A stretch of 64,000 nucleotides of DNA from Quillaja saponaria. Its lineage: Eukaryota; Streptophyta; Magnoliopsida; Fabales; Quillajaceae. The notes under the pieces are model-generated. The model did not search any database, was not told the origin of the DNA, and saw only the letters and a program-made list of their open reading frames with translations. The position numbers and the translations under genes were made by a program. This document shows positions 1 through 10,999 of this stretch, piece by piece. Location: positions 9,610,001 to 9,674,000 of the forward strand of contig CM055612.1 in NCBI GenBank assembly GCA_029379385.1, in the 5' to 3' direction. How positions within the stretch are numbered: position 1 is the stretch's first letter; each line of letters opens with the position of its first letter.

Positions 1-1909
1 TTCAAATAGTCAACATCTCCAACATATTCTGTGATTATTGTCAAATCTTTTATAGATCTATCTGCCTCAACAGTGAAACTGTAAAGTTGTAAAAATCATA
101 AATTTAAATTCAGCAGGGTGAAAGAGCATGAGGGTTGTTGTTGAATGAAAAAAAATATATATTACACACTCCTCACCCTTCTTGAGGATCAAAAACGACA
201 ATGACAGGTGGACATTCTCCTCTTTCCATCATGCTTTTGCACAAATTCAAGGCCTTGCTATCTTCTTTTGACAAGACCTGAAAATTAGTGATATAAATTT
301 TTACTTCAAAGCAATGAGGATTGAGGAGTGGGAAAAAAGTTATTGCAACTGAAAATGTGAATATCAACACAAAATGCATTTTTCATGTCTGTTGCTCCAT
401 TTAGAAGTTTGAGATTCATAACTCACTTGATGTACATAAGCTAGCTTAGTATTAGTATGTAGTGCATTGAGATAAATGCAGCTCTTTCACTGACTTATCT
501 AGTCTAACCAGGCATTACAATTGTATGGTAGTTGGGAATTTTTCTGATTTTGTATTTGCATTGCACCAAATTGAGATAAATATAGTTATGAACCCAACTA
601 TTCTGCAAATTACCTGCATTCCTCCTTTCTCGAGAATTGGAGAATTCGCCGACCTTGGAGCCATTACCAGGTATATAAGTAAGCTCGTTGCTGAATTCTG
701 TTTTAGTATCTGTCAATGCTGTTGCCAGTGACTGCATCTGTTTCAGTCTCCTCTCAGGGTCCTCGCTTGGATTGAATGGCAGTAGTTTCCTTCTCTTTTT
801 TGACATCACCAAGCTACTAGCTCGCTTTTTTCTCTTTCGATTGTCTAAATAGTAAAAAGTAATGGCAAGATAAGCAAATTAGGACTCTATTTTGACCTTT
901 TGACAGAATACTCAATAAAAGAAAATTCTACATAGGCAGATATAAATGATTTCTTTACCTTGGCTTACTGTCTTGCTTAGTTCTGAAGCACGTTGAATGC
1001 GAAAGAAATCAACAATTTTGGTCTGACCTAAGGGGAAAGCTGCATTTGTCAATGACAAGAAATTTCATTATGAATTTCCAGCAAAAAATAATAATAGTTT
1101 GTGAGAAGAAATTTCCATCATTACCAGCTAAGAAATACAAAATTAGAACTTAATAATTCTATAATTATTGACTTGTTTGAAGTTTGAAACTTATGCTGCT
1201 AAGGATTCTTCTGTTATAAAATAGAATAAAACAGAAACTAACTGGCTGAACTTCTGAAGCCCTAACTCTTGACTTTGTTGATTTTGTTTTCCCAGCTACC
1301 AAACATAAATACTTGAATTTCAGCGAACTTTAAATTCTACTATCATTTTGGCATAATTGCATGTCAAGGGTAAAACTAAGAAACTTTTTAATTGTTTAAT
1401 AGAACAAACAGGCCGAATTAAGAACTGGGTAAATGGCCTGCAAACAAATCTACCATTTCAAGACCCAGACATCAATCAAGATGAGAGACTCGTGAATCTT
1501 CTTGATTTCATATCAAATTACAATAAAAAGAAAACCCATAAATCAAAACTGAAAAATCTGTAAATCAAATACCCAAATCACATGCATCGAAGAAATCATC
1601 AGAAAAATGAAATGGGAAATTGTTATAGAACCAATCAAACTTACACGTGGGTTTTTTGTTCTTGGAGCAAGGTGGACAAAACCAAGACCCTTTGGGCACA
1701 GAAACTATAATGGGCCTGAGACAGAATAGGTGGTACCCTCGATCGCACTTGTCGCAGAGAAGCAACTTAGCTGGTGACTCGCCGGACCCACATTCCTCGC
1801 AACAGATATCATCATTGTCAAAGGAATCATCTAAAGTTGGAGATTGGCGAAGAGGCTTTGAAGCCTGAGTCCTCCGTCTGAGTACCATCGGTGTTCTGGA
1901 GGAAGCCAT
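1..1909 (-). CDS. ATXR6: ATXR5/6-type histone H3K27 monomethyltransferase, 5' five exons (cut by window edge, frame break in exon 3)
   Basis: Exons read on the minus strand: 1909-1645, 1027-959, 844-614, 277-177 and 78-1, all with GT-AG borders. The only in-frame ATG is at 1909. Exon 1 (88 codons) carries a C4HC3 PHD finger, from CCEEC to WFCPPC, which in this family reads unmodified H3K4. Exon 2 encodes QTKIVDFF, a match to the PCNA-interacting box QxxIxxFF. Exon 3 starts with a basic stretch (RKRKKR) and the conserved segment KKRRKLLPFNPSEDP. Exons 4-5 give VLSKED, GECPP, VVFDP and TIITEYVGDVDYL, the entry to the SET domain; the catalytic core lies beyond base 1. The family monomethylates H3K27 during replication and prevents heterochromatin over-replication. 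The frame is lost near 664 by one extra base (see findings). ATXR6 fits slightly better than ATXR5, from remembered family sequence only. Confidence 0.88.
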
Positions 1910-1998
1910 TGCTAGAAAGTAAGGGAGAGAGATGCCCAAAATTTTGGGGGCTTCGGGGATTATGAAGCCAACGAAGGGATTTCGCGCTCTAATTTGGT

Positions 1999-2027
1999 TT
2001 TCCCGGGAAATGGGTTTTAGCGCCAAT
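1999..2027 (-). promoter_or_regulatory. Pair of E2F-type binding sites upstream of the ATXR gene
   Basis: 1999-2010 is the perfect palindrome TTTCCCGGGAAA. 2020-2027 read on the minus strand is ATTGGCGC. Both fit the plant E2F consensus WTTSSCSS. They lie 90-118 bases upstream of the ATG, where S-phase promoters usually carry E2F sites. ATXR5/6 are reported in Arabidopsis as cell-cycle-regulated, PCNA-binding proteins with E2F-dependent expression, so the sites make sense; binding itself is inferred. Confidence 0.65.
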
Positions 2028-2039
2028 GTTTTACAGATG

Positions 2040-2880
2040 GGGATTTGGCCTGTTTGAGAGTGCTACAATAAATACTGGCTAATTTGTTTAATTTCAAATT
2101 AGATTAAATCATTTTACATATTATGAAATATAATTATAATTGATAATAAGTATCAATATTTATTAAAGTAATTAAGAAAATAGACACTTACAATAAAAAA
2201 TTTAATTCATAATATAATTCTTTTCTAGAATTTTTTTTAATTTTTTTTTCAACTTTATCGATATTCAGTTCTAGAGGTCATTGTTGATATTCTAGTTTAA
2301 TAAGAATGACTTTTCCTTTTTCACTTTCATAAATATTTTATGCAATAATCATCTCAGAACTAAATGATAAACTTAATATTAATGGTATTTAGAATCCTTT
2401 ACATTTAAATTATATATAGTATGTGTATAAAAATAAAAAAATATCCCTTTAAGCACTAAATTTAAGCGTGCCTTTGAACAGCACACCTTGTAGGTTATAC
2501 CACATCATTTATCTATCAAATATATAGACTAAAAAAAAAAAATCTTGAACATAATTTTCAAGTATAGAAGGATTAAGGAGATCGTAACAAACTTTAAGAC
2601 TACTAAAAGGAAAAGCAAAATATATGAATATATATAGTCAATAGATAATTTAATTTTTTTGATTTAGCGTGACAACTTATGTGTATATTGATTAATCACT
2701 TTGTCTAGTTAAAAACATATTATTTATATTACGATCATAAATTTTATTATTATTTTGTCCCTTACAACCTATCTGAAAATATTCAAACTCATAAAATTAA
2801 TAAAAAAAAATGGTAAAATATATATATACTGAAAACGAAAGAAAAACAAGAACATGAAAATAACACTAGGAAGTAGCAAT
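2040..2880. other. AT-rich intergenic stretch
   Basis: Very AT-rich sequence upstream of the ATXR gene. I see no open frame with family character, no RNA gene and no clear repeat structure. Confidence 0.6.
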
Positions 2881-2884
2881 TGCT

Positions 2885-3570
2885 ACTCTACGTTGTCATA
2901 TCACCCTAGCATTGTCAGCCTCAAAGGTAAGCCTCACAGAAGGTGGAATCTGATTCAAAATCAAATCACATTCATGCACATCCAAAGCCATATTGGCCAG
3001 GTAGTCTGCTACTCTGTTACCTTTATGATGAAATATGGCTAAGGCGCACTTCCTACTCCATAACGAGCAATCTTTGGATATCACTTGAGCATTAAACACA
3101 CAAGCTTCTTAAGAGACCAAGTTGAGAAAGAACTGAGAATCCACTTTTACAAGTACTCTCCTAAAACCCTTGATCCAAGAAGCTAGAAGACCTAGTCTCA
3201 GAGCCCACAATTCAACTCTAAAGGAATTAAACTAGCCTAGATTTTTCCTAAAACCACATTCCCGACCTCTATGACTGTTGCGAATCACACCAACAGCACT
3301 AGCTAGTCCTGGATAACCCCAAGAGGCCTTATCTGTATTGAACTTCAACAAATTTTTCGGAGGAGGCTTCCAACTCATCTAAACACAAAATACCTGCTTG
3401 GTATGACTCAAGAGCGAACTAGTTGATTCATAATTCTTAATGTCCCTAAGCAATTTATAAACACTAGCCTCTAGGTTTTGAGGCCACCAAAACTCCTCCT
3501 CAAAAACACTCAATTTTTGCCATTTCCAAATAAGCCAACACATAATATCAAACTTTTCGATGTACCAAAA
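2885..3570 (-). pseudogene. LINE-type RNase H domain relic (non-LTR retrotransposon)
   Basis: Read on the minus strand this gives, in order and with stops and frame changes, CWLIWKWQK, then W-K-P-P-P-x-N-x-L-K-F-N-T-D, then GVIRNSHRG, ELWALRLGL, and finally HHKGNRVADYLANMAL. These are landmarks of the RNase H-like domain ending many plant LINE polyproteins (the 'putative ribonuclease H protein' family). The final open segment is about 67 codons. No reverse transcriptase domain remains nearby, so this is a 3' fragment, probably left by 5'-truncated insertion followed by decay. Confidence 0.8.
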
Positions 3571-3722
3571 AAGGAACGAACAAGTACCTAAAATTATAAT
3601 CTTGATTTATCAACCCCTGTTAGCTAATCTGAAATAGTAAATGCACAATATACTCAATTGGTTCTATATTTTTTCTTGTTGACTTTTTTGCTAGTATTTT
3701 ATTATTTATAATGAGTGGTGAG

Positions 3723-3903
3723 TGTGTTAATATACCCAACTTGGTTCCACTTTTTTTAGTGGAATTAAGTTAAGGTTTATGTAAAAAAACCCTAGCTCCC
3801 AATGTTGGCTTCTTTCTACATCGCTTCCCCCTGTGTGCTTGAATGTGTTAATATACCTAACTTGGTTCCACTTTTTTGAAGTGGAATTAAGTTTCGGTTT
3901 AAG
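3723..3903. repeat. Two direct copies of a ~55 bp hairpin-bearing unit
   Basis: A unit of about 55 bases (GTGTTAATATACC..AACTTGGTTCCACTTTTTT..AGTGGAATTAAGTT) starts at 3723-3724 and again at 3843-3844. Each copy contains the inverted repeat TTCCACT/AGTGGAA around a T tract, so each can form a short hairpin. The 65 bases between the copies are not repeated. Origin unknown. Confidence 0.7.
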
Positions 3904-3959
3904 GGAAAAAAAAAATTTAGGGAAACTATTTATGTCCTAACCCATGAGGCCCATTAGGT

Positions 3960-4440
3960 GACTTATTATCTTTTATATCGGGTTGGGTTTGTTATTCAGG
4001 TGAAAAAAATTTCGACCCTAGAACACCTAATTCACTCGAATTATATATTATTATTTTAATATATGAAAATGAGTGTATGAATCAACCTAATCTATGTTCA
4101 TGTTGATTTTTAAACTTATCACATTTAATTTGAATTTATATTCATGTTAAATATATTATTTTAATATTTATTCATGTTAAATATATATTATTAATTTAAA
4201 ATGTTAAAAAACTTCAACATATATTTATTTATAGTTAAAACATTATATAACTTAGATAATTTTTTTTTTGGACCTTATTATTTGTTAAAAATATGTATTA
4301 GATCATTTTATAATAATGTTATACAAATGAAAAGTCTAAGCCGTTCAATCTGACTGACCACTTAAATTTTGAATCATGTGTAATTTTTATCACCTTAACT
4401 ACCTAACTTCAAAACAAGATTTTTTACCAAGTAATTTGAT
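3960..4440. repeat. Dispersed repeat copy, same family as 52.9-53.5 kb
   Basis: Matches the 53310-53490 stretch in order: TTAGATCATTTTATA, a GTCTAA..CC segment, AATTTTGAA, and a tail with TTCAAAAC. AT-rich, no coding capacity. Probably an old non-autonomous transposon family; I cannot see clean termini. Confidence 0.45.
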
Positions 4441-4994
4441 CAAACAAATCTAATCCACCTGCTCGGTTGCACACGCATTGCTATGACCACGAAATTCCTC
4501 TCATTCACAAATAGAAAAAATAACATATAACTTTTAAGACCAGAATTTAAAAATAAACAAATAAATAACTTACCTCTTGCACAAAAATAAGAACGGCCTT
4601 CTAACCAAAAACAAACACTGATTAACAATAGGTAGGAGTCCTTTTATGACAAGTAGGCGAGTTCTGACTTCCAGAGGCACTCCCAAACGATGGCTGTGAA
4701 TAGATGAATGGCTGATAAGCTTATTCACCATGTAACTGGCTGCGCCAATACACCTGTTCACCAGAAGTGACTGGTTAGTAATATTTTATTTAATAAATAT
4801 TAGTTATAAATTTTTATCACAATCCTTTTTAACTAATATTGTTTTCAATTTATTTGTACAAGAGAAAGAGTTGGGTTAAGAATCTACTATGATTGAGGTT
4901 TTTTTGATCGACTCACAAGAGAAAGTTCAGTGACTTTGTTGGCACGAAGTTGAAAGAATTCGTTTAAGTATTATTCGTCTTTTTTTTTTTCCCT

Positions 4995-5036
<42 letters not shown>

Positions 5037-5060
5037 GTTTTTCAATTTTACATATATAAC
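4440..5060. other. Non-coding stretch with TA microsatellite
   Basis: No supported gene. A TA dinucleotide run covers about 5001-5033. Short minus-strand open frames at 4440-4760 show no family resemblance. Confidence 0.6.
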
Positions 5061-5079
5061 TTGTTTTCATTTACAGGAG

Positions 5080-5460
5080 AAGTTTAAGGTTTTAAAGGCA
5101 ATGGAGATGAGATCGTTTAGCACTGGCCTAGTAGGATAGTGCTGTAATACTTGTTGCACCAGCTGAGGCCCCTGTGAGTGACTTAGCTCTCTCCGTGAAG
5201 CTAGCGGGCTACAAAAAGAAGGGCATCATCTATGGCTTCGGGGGTTGCATGAACTCTTAGTAAGTACCAGGCAAAGTCTAGGGTCCACAACTTCTGCCAC
5301 CATTGCTTATAGCTTTACTACGACTTTTGCTCTATCTCCATCTCTTTTAGGATTCAGTCTAGAGCAGATAGTGCTTGTACATGAGTCAATTAGGATAGAG
5401 ATGGGGTACATCCATTGCATCTGACACCACCACCTCAACCATCTTCAGTACATATTCTTT
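5080..5460 (+). pseudogene. Possible plant transposase (Ptta/En/Spm, CACTA-type) relic
   Basis: Plus-strand reading gives LAGYKKKGIIYGFGGC and later FSLEQIVLVHESIRIEMG. The first resembles the K-x-x-R-V-x-G-L-G-S signature and the second the downstream helix of plant Ptta/En/Spm transposase proteins. Stops and frame changes interrupt it. An exon-like segment after an AG at about 6470 (VPSLIFESS..) ending in TAG near 6566 could be its last exon beyond the tandem array. The assignment rests on short motifs only. Confidence 0.35.
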
Positions 5461-5509
5461 TAATGTTATTTTCATAATGTAAAAGTTTTAGTTTGTTAAA
5501 GTTTACATG

Positions 5510-6370
5510 CAAAAACTTGTCAAGTTTAGATTGGAGAGCCAAATGGTCAAATGCTAGTCCATTTAGGATTCCAGTGGTAATGACATGACTATGGGGATGA
5601 ATAAGATGCTGAAGAAAAAAATAAAAATCTATTTGGATCAACGGTTAGGACGTTAGGCCAAACATTGAGTTTTAAGACAAAAACTTGCCAAATTCAGGTT
5701 CGGGTAGAAAAGCTGTTAAATACTAGTCCATTTATTATTTTGGTAGTATTGGCACGATTGTGGGGATGAATAAAACTTGTAAAAGAAAATCAAAAATCTA
5801 TTTGGATCAACGATTAAGATTTTAGGCTAAATTTTTTGTTTCAATGCAAAGTTACTTTGAAAACTTAGGTTCAGGAGAAAAAATTGTCAAATACAAGTCC
5901 ATTTTGGATTCCAAGAGTATTGGCATGACCGGGAGATGAATAAGATTTGTAGAAAGAAACAAAAATCCTTTTGGATCAATGGTTTTTGGATCAACGGTTA
6001 GAACATTAGATAAAACTTAGTTTCGAGCTTGCCAAGTTTGGGTTCAGGGGATAAAACGGTCAAATACAAGTCAATTGAGAATTTAGGGTGTACTGGCATG
6101 ACCGTAGAGATGAATAAAACCTGTAGGAAGAAACATAAATCTATTTGGATCAATAGTTTGGATAGTAGACTAAAGTTTCAATTTGAAGGAAAAAACTTTG
6201 AAAACTTAGGATCGGGAACAAAACGGTAAAATACAAGTTCGTTTATGATACTAAGAGTATTGCCATAATTGTATAGATGAATAAGAGTTGTAAGAAAAAA
6301 CAGAAATCCAGTTAGATTAATTTTAGAATATTAGGTCAAACTTTTAATTTTAAGATAAAAACTTTTAAAA
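5510..6370. repeat. Diverged ~170 bp tandem array, five copies
   Basis: The anchor AGTCC (or variants) with surrounding words recurs at 5556, 5725, 5896, 6069 and 6236, a spacing of 169, 171, 173 and 167. Each unit also holds GATGAATAA(A/G)A, then GAAA..AAAATC(C/T)ATTTGGATCAA and a GTTAG..TTAGG segment. Copies are well diverged with no long open frame. It sits directly beside the possible CACTA transposase relic and may be internal to that element, or a small satellite. Confidence 0.85.
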
Positions 6371-6569
6371 TTTTGCTTAATTTGTCAAAGTTAATTAATT
6401 AGAATTTTAACTTATATGCATATTAATTTAAATATAACTTATAACATATTTACTTGGATTATTTCAGGTTCCATCTCTAATATTTGAGTCTTCGCACCTG
6501 AGTCAGGCTAACGAACAAGCTCGTGATGATAAAGACTTAAGATTTAAAGTTGAGGTTGATTTTTAGATT

Positions 6570-8250
6570 TATATTTTTTTTCCATTTATTATTTGTTGTA
6601 AATAATATAGCTATGATGATTTTTGTATAATATTTTTTATTTATATAAAATTTGGATTTAAATATAAAAATTTGTTTTGAAGATGCATTTTACAAGTATA
6701 AAATTAAAAATTAAATAAAAATAAAATAATTAAATTGTTTTAAAATCTGTGTCCACAATATTATTATCTGTATCTATTTTCTGCTGAAGCAAATAAATTA
6801 TAAAACATTAATAAAAAAAAGTATGCATCTGTCTTTTTATGTCTGTTATATAGACACAATTGTATATGCATATGTATTTCAGCGTTTGGAAGTTAGACTA
6901 TGATACGTGGCTCCCAATTATTAACATTTAGATATTGCATCTGTTTAGCAAACGCATATAAGTTATGTATCTGCGCAAAAGCAGAAAATAGTATTTGATT
7001 GTAGACTTATTGTGTTTGTGTTCTGCATTTGTATTATGAGCTTCTGTATCTGTATTGTGACCTTAATGTTGCTTCATCGTTTTTAACTGCATTTCTTTTT
7101 TTTCTTTTTTTTTTGAAAGAGGTTGAATATGATGTACTCATCTGATTTTATATGTTTGAGATTGAACAGTTTTGTGGGTTTTTGTTATTTTTCTAAAAGT
7201 GGTGATATTGAAAGGTATTTTAGCTTTTTAGTTTTAATTACTGCCTTAAACTGTTATGCTTAATTAATAATCTATATTTTAAGGATAATAAATACTAAAT
7301 AAATAATAATTTTCTCGTCCTTTATTCTATATTCTTTATGTTCTAATTCTTTTTATTATTATGTTAGTTTTATATATTCGATCAATTTATATATGTTTTC
7401 ATTAATGTAAGAATCTAACAAATCTTCAATTCATTTATTTATTTACAATAATTGAATTAACTTTAGTTAAGTTTTAGAGTTAATTGTGTTTTACTTTCAT
7501 GAACTGTCACCTAGTTTGTAATAGTCACGTAAACTTATCAAATTAGACACATAATTTTTTTTATTTGAGTCATACTTGACAAACATATATAACTCCTAAT
7601 CATTTAAATTATCTGTTGAATCTAATAAATTAGCTCAAAAAAATAATTAAATTATCATTATTATAAACTTTCTATTGCTTTTCTACTTTCCCTCTATAAT
7701 TTTTTTTTTTTTATAAGCTTTCAAGCAAGTACACAAACTTTTTGGACGCCCAATAAAAAACTCTTTTTATATAAAATATATGTAAAAATACAAATCATGC
7801 TTTAGCAACTCAATTAATACGCAATATTCTCTCATAAAGCTAAATCTTAAACTACTTTCAAATCAAAAAAACAAAAAAAATTACTTCCAAATCAAGTCCC
7901 ATAATTTGATGTTTCTCATTTTGACTTCTTATGCTCATTGTTAATTCAATTGGTGACATCCGATTAAATAAATTAAAATTTTAAATTTGAACAACTTATA
8001 ATATACTTTAAAAAATATTATTTAATCAGTGTAAAAATTATCATGTTTAATATGGGATATATGTGGATGTTCAAAGTTTCATTGATTGTGATGCCAATTA
8101 ATTGATTTAAAAGTGATATTCTAATATTTTAAAATAAATAATAAGTTAATGAAGAAATTAACAAAAATGTAAACAATAATAATAATTAACTAGTGGAAAA
8201 AGAAAAAAATTGAAGTGCAGAGGATAATTAAGATGCCGTAAGTGAGAAAA
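6570..8250. other. AT-rich intergenic region with one transposon arm
   Basis: No gene seen. About 7500-7720 resembles the left arm of the inverted-repeat element at 21.7 kb (ATCAAATTAG.CACATAA, TTTGAGTCATA, CTAATCAT). The last ~100 bases before 8324 are the likely 5' leader of the P450 gene. Confidence 0.5.
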
Positions 8251-8323
8251 GTCAGAATTGGGTTCTCCGTTTATAGCTTTCCACATAACATCATCTTCAG
8301 CTCTTCCAAATACTGTGTGCATC

Positions 8324-9868
8324 ATGGAATCCATTTGGTTCATCGTCTTCGTATCACTCTGTCTCGCTATTTCACTCAAAGCATTTCTCAATCTTCTCTC
8401 TCATTCTCATCCTCTTCCTCTTCCTCCTGGTCCTTTTAACGTTCCCATCATAACAGCCCTTGTTTGGCTCCGCAAATCGTTCTCCGAATTGGAACCTATT
8501 CTCAGAAACCTTCATGCCAAACACGGTCCTATTTTCGCCCTCCGTTTTCGTTCTCACCCTAGAGTCTTTATCGCCGACCGCAACCTTGCCCACCATGCCT
8601 TAATCCAAAACGGCGCCGCCTGCTCCGACCGCCCTAAGGCTGACGCAACCAGTAAAATCTTCAATAGAAACCAACACAATATCAGCTCTGCCTCCTACGG
8701 CCCCACATGGCGACTCTTCCGCCGCAACCTCACCTCCGAGATACTCCACCCATCGCGAGTCAAATCCTTTTCTCGTGCCCGCAAGTGGGTTTTAGAGATT
8801 CTCCTCCGCCGCCTTCAATCTGAGTCAGTATCGGGTAAATCAATTCTGGTTGTCGACCATTTCCAGTACGCCATGTTCTGTTTATTAGTCCTCATGTGTT
8901 TCGGCGACAAACTTGATGAGAAGCAAATCAAAGAGATCGAAGTGGCTCAGCGGCGTATTCTGTTAAACTTAGACAAATTCATTATCCTCAATTTCTTTCC
9001 CAGAATCGGAAAGGTATTGTTCCGCAAGCGTTGGAATGAGTTATTTCAGATGAAGAGAGAGCAAGAAGAGGTGTTGGTTCCTTTGATTCGGGCCCGAAAG
9101 AAGGCAAACGAAGAGAGAAAATTAGCCCAAGAGGGCGATGAATTCGTGTTGTCTTATGTTGATACGCTTTTGGATTTACAGTTGCCGGAGGACAAGAGGA
9201 AGCTTGACGAAGGTGAAATGGTGAGTCTGTGCTCTGAGTTTCTCAACGCCGGTACAGATACAACGTCTACGGCTTTGCAATGGGTTATGGCGAATTTGGT
9301 GAAATACCCACATGTGCAAGAAAGGATTTTGGAGGAAATTAAAGGGGTTATGGATAACAGAGATGAAAATGAAGTGAAAGAAGAAGATTTGCATAAATTG
9401 CAGTATCTGAAGGCTGTGATTTTGGAGGGTTTGAGGAGACATCCACCAGGGCACTTTGTGTTGCCACACGCAGTGACGGAGGACGTGGTTTTGAATGGTT
9501 ATGTTGTGCCTAAAAATGGGATTCTGAATTTCATGGTGGCAGAGATGGGGTGGGATCCAAATGTTTGGGAGGAACCAATGGCGTTTAAGCCAGAGAGGTT
9601 TTTGAATGAGAATAATAGTAATGGAGTAGGGGAAGTGTTTGACATAACGGGCAGCAGAGAGATTAAGATGATGCCATTTGGGGCAGGGAGGAGGATGTGC
9701 CCAGCTTCTGGTTTGGCATTGTTGCATTTGGAGTATTTTGTGGCAAATTTGGTTTGGAAATTTGAGTGGAAGACAAAGGAAGGATGTGATGTTGATTTGT
9801 CAGAGCAACAGGTATTCACTGTGGTGATGAAGAATCCATTGGAGGCCCATGTATCTCCAAGGTTTTAG
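8324..9868 (+). CDS. Cytochrome P450, CYP89 family, single exon
   Basis: An intact 514-residue membrane-anchored haem monooxygenase of the ER. The start is the first in-frame ATG (MESIWF). Residues 1-25 are a hydrophobic anchor, followed by the hinge PLPLPPGP (30-37). The I-helix oxygen-binding motif AGTDTT is at 309-314, the K-helix ExxR at 368-371, and the haem loop [12 protein letters not shown] has its thiolate Cys at 459. Intronless structure, [34 protein letters not shown] and the ending [15 protein letters not shown] are typical of CYP89A. Arabidopsis CYP89A9 acts on chlorophyll breakdown products, but most of the family has no known substrate, so none is claimed. The usual Gly two residues after the haem Cys is Ala, which is permitted. 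No neighbour suggests a pathway. Confidence 0.95.
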   Translation: MESIWFIVFVSLCLAISLKAFLNLLSHSHPLPLPPGPFNVPIITALVWLRKSFSELEPILRNLHAKHGPIFALRFRSHPRVFIADRNLAHHALIQNGAACSDRPKADATSKIFNRNQHNISSASYGPTWRLFRRNLTSEILHPSRVKSFSRARKWVLEILLRRLQSESVSGKSILVVDHFQYAMFCLLVLMCFGDKLDEKQIKEIEVAQRRILLNLDKFIILNFFPRIGKVLFRKRWNELFQMKREQEEVLVPLIRARKKANEERKLAQEGDEFVLSYVDTLLDLQLPEDKRKLDEGEMVSLCSEFLNAGTDTTSTALQWVMANLVKYPHVQERILEEIKGVMDNRDENEVKEEDLHKLQYLKAVILEGLRRHPPGHFVLPHAVTEDVVLNGYVVPKNGILNFMVAEMGWDPNVWEEPMAFKPERFLNENNSNGVGEVFDITGSREIKMMPFGAGRRMCPASGLALLHLEYFVANLVWKFEWKTKEGCDVDLSEQQVFTVVMKNPLEAHVSPRF

Positions 9869-10400
9869 GATTTGTGTATTAATTGCAAAACGCACATGAA
9901 TGTGAACCACCCATTCTGTGATTCTTGATTTCAGGAATTCCTAGATTGATATATATTGCTTTCTATCTCCTCTGTATTAGGTACTTATTGTTGCTTCTAT
10001 TTGAACTTTGAAAGACTCCAAAAGTGACTAAAATGGCTGGAGAACTGATGTGCCCAAATGTTCTTTGTAAACGCATGATTTAAGCATATTAAAAAGCGAA
10101 GAACAATAGGATAGACAAAGTTATTTGGAGCCATGGAGGTCTACCCGCCAACTCCCGCCATCAAGTCTCTAATATACGGATAATAGATTAAATGTTCATC
10201 TTTTTCTGTTCAAACTTCAAACCAATTTTGCGATCTTCATTTTTTGCAGTCGTTCAGTCTCCTTGTTCCATATACTTCATGATGTTATTTCTCTTTATCT
10301 GTTCATGCGGTTGTTGCTAGTTATAATAGTTAAGCCATGCATGTCTGTGATGTGTGTACATAGATATGTAGCCTCGTGTTATTGCCAGAATCTGAGATAC
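9869..10400 (+). other. 3' flank of the P450 gene, non-coding
   Basis: Follows the TAG stop. Contains a T-rich probable 3' UTR to about 10080 and then no recognisable gene. Confidence 0.5.
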
Positions 10401-10429
10401 TTTTAGTTGTTTTCCCCATTTGCACAATG

Positions 10430-10672
10430 AGGCCTTAGAATGTTTCATCATCAGCTCATGAAATTCTTCATTGAAGGGAACTGTTGTCACAATGCCAATG
10501 AACCATCTAACCATGATGCAAATCTCGGGTTGAAAGAAATTCTCAGGGAGAGCGATATTCTAGTACAATTGTACAAATATCCGAAGCTTAGACATCGTCC
10601 GACCTAGTACATATTCTGACGATTTACAAATGATAGCTCCAGCAGGGGGAATGGTCTCAAAATCATCATCAT

Positions 10673-10703
<31 letters not shown>

Positions 10704-10980
10704 GGGATATAGGGTATATCTTGCCAATAGATGAATCTCTCTTGAAGTTTGCTAAAAAATATGGTGAAAAGATTTTGTTGAAAGAATCAGACAAACAGCC
10801 CAAGACCTCCAAAAGGAGAGGGAAGTCTGGTCATCAATGAATGGAATTTGCGAGGAAAAGCCATCTGAGAATGTTTATGAATGGCAAGGGCCTTCTGCTA
10901 GGACCTATCAATTGCGGGAGACGGAAGCCCAGAGATTCTTTGTGATGCAATGGTGAGCAACGTAACTTTGCTTGATCACA
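10430..10980 (+). pseudogene. Unassigned coding-like relic
   Basis: Two segments read like protein on the plus strand. About 10450-10600 gives FFIEGNCCHNANEPSNHDAN, then LKEILRESDILVQLYKYPKL. About 10775-10970, ending at a TGA, gives RQTAQDLQKEREVWSSMNG, then EWQGPSARTYQLRETEAQRF. Between them is a TA microsatellite (10677-10702) and loss of frame. Composition is markedly less AT-rich than the flanks. I do not recognise the family; it looks like two exons or fragments of a captured or decayed gene. Confidence 0.35.
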
Positions 10981-10999
10981 TTCTTCAATTTAACAAGCT

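Noticed and set aside
1910..2026. N-terminal extension of the ATXR protein (MALKPIS..)
   Set aside because: The apparent start at 2026 is TTG, not ATG, and overlaps an E2F site; the first in-frame ATG is 1909, where family similarity begins.
8258..8323. Longer N-terminus for the P450
   Set aside because: The upstream codon is TTG and the extra residues are not P450-like; the anchor begins at the ATG at 8324.
9176..9727. 183-codon open frame antisense to the P450
   Set aside because: His/Trp/Phe-rich mirror of the P450 codons with no family character; typical shadow of a long exon.
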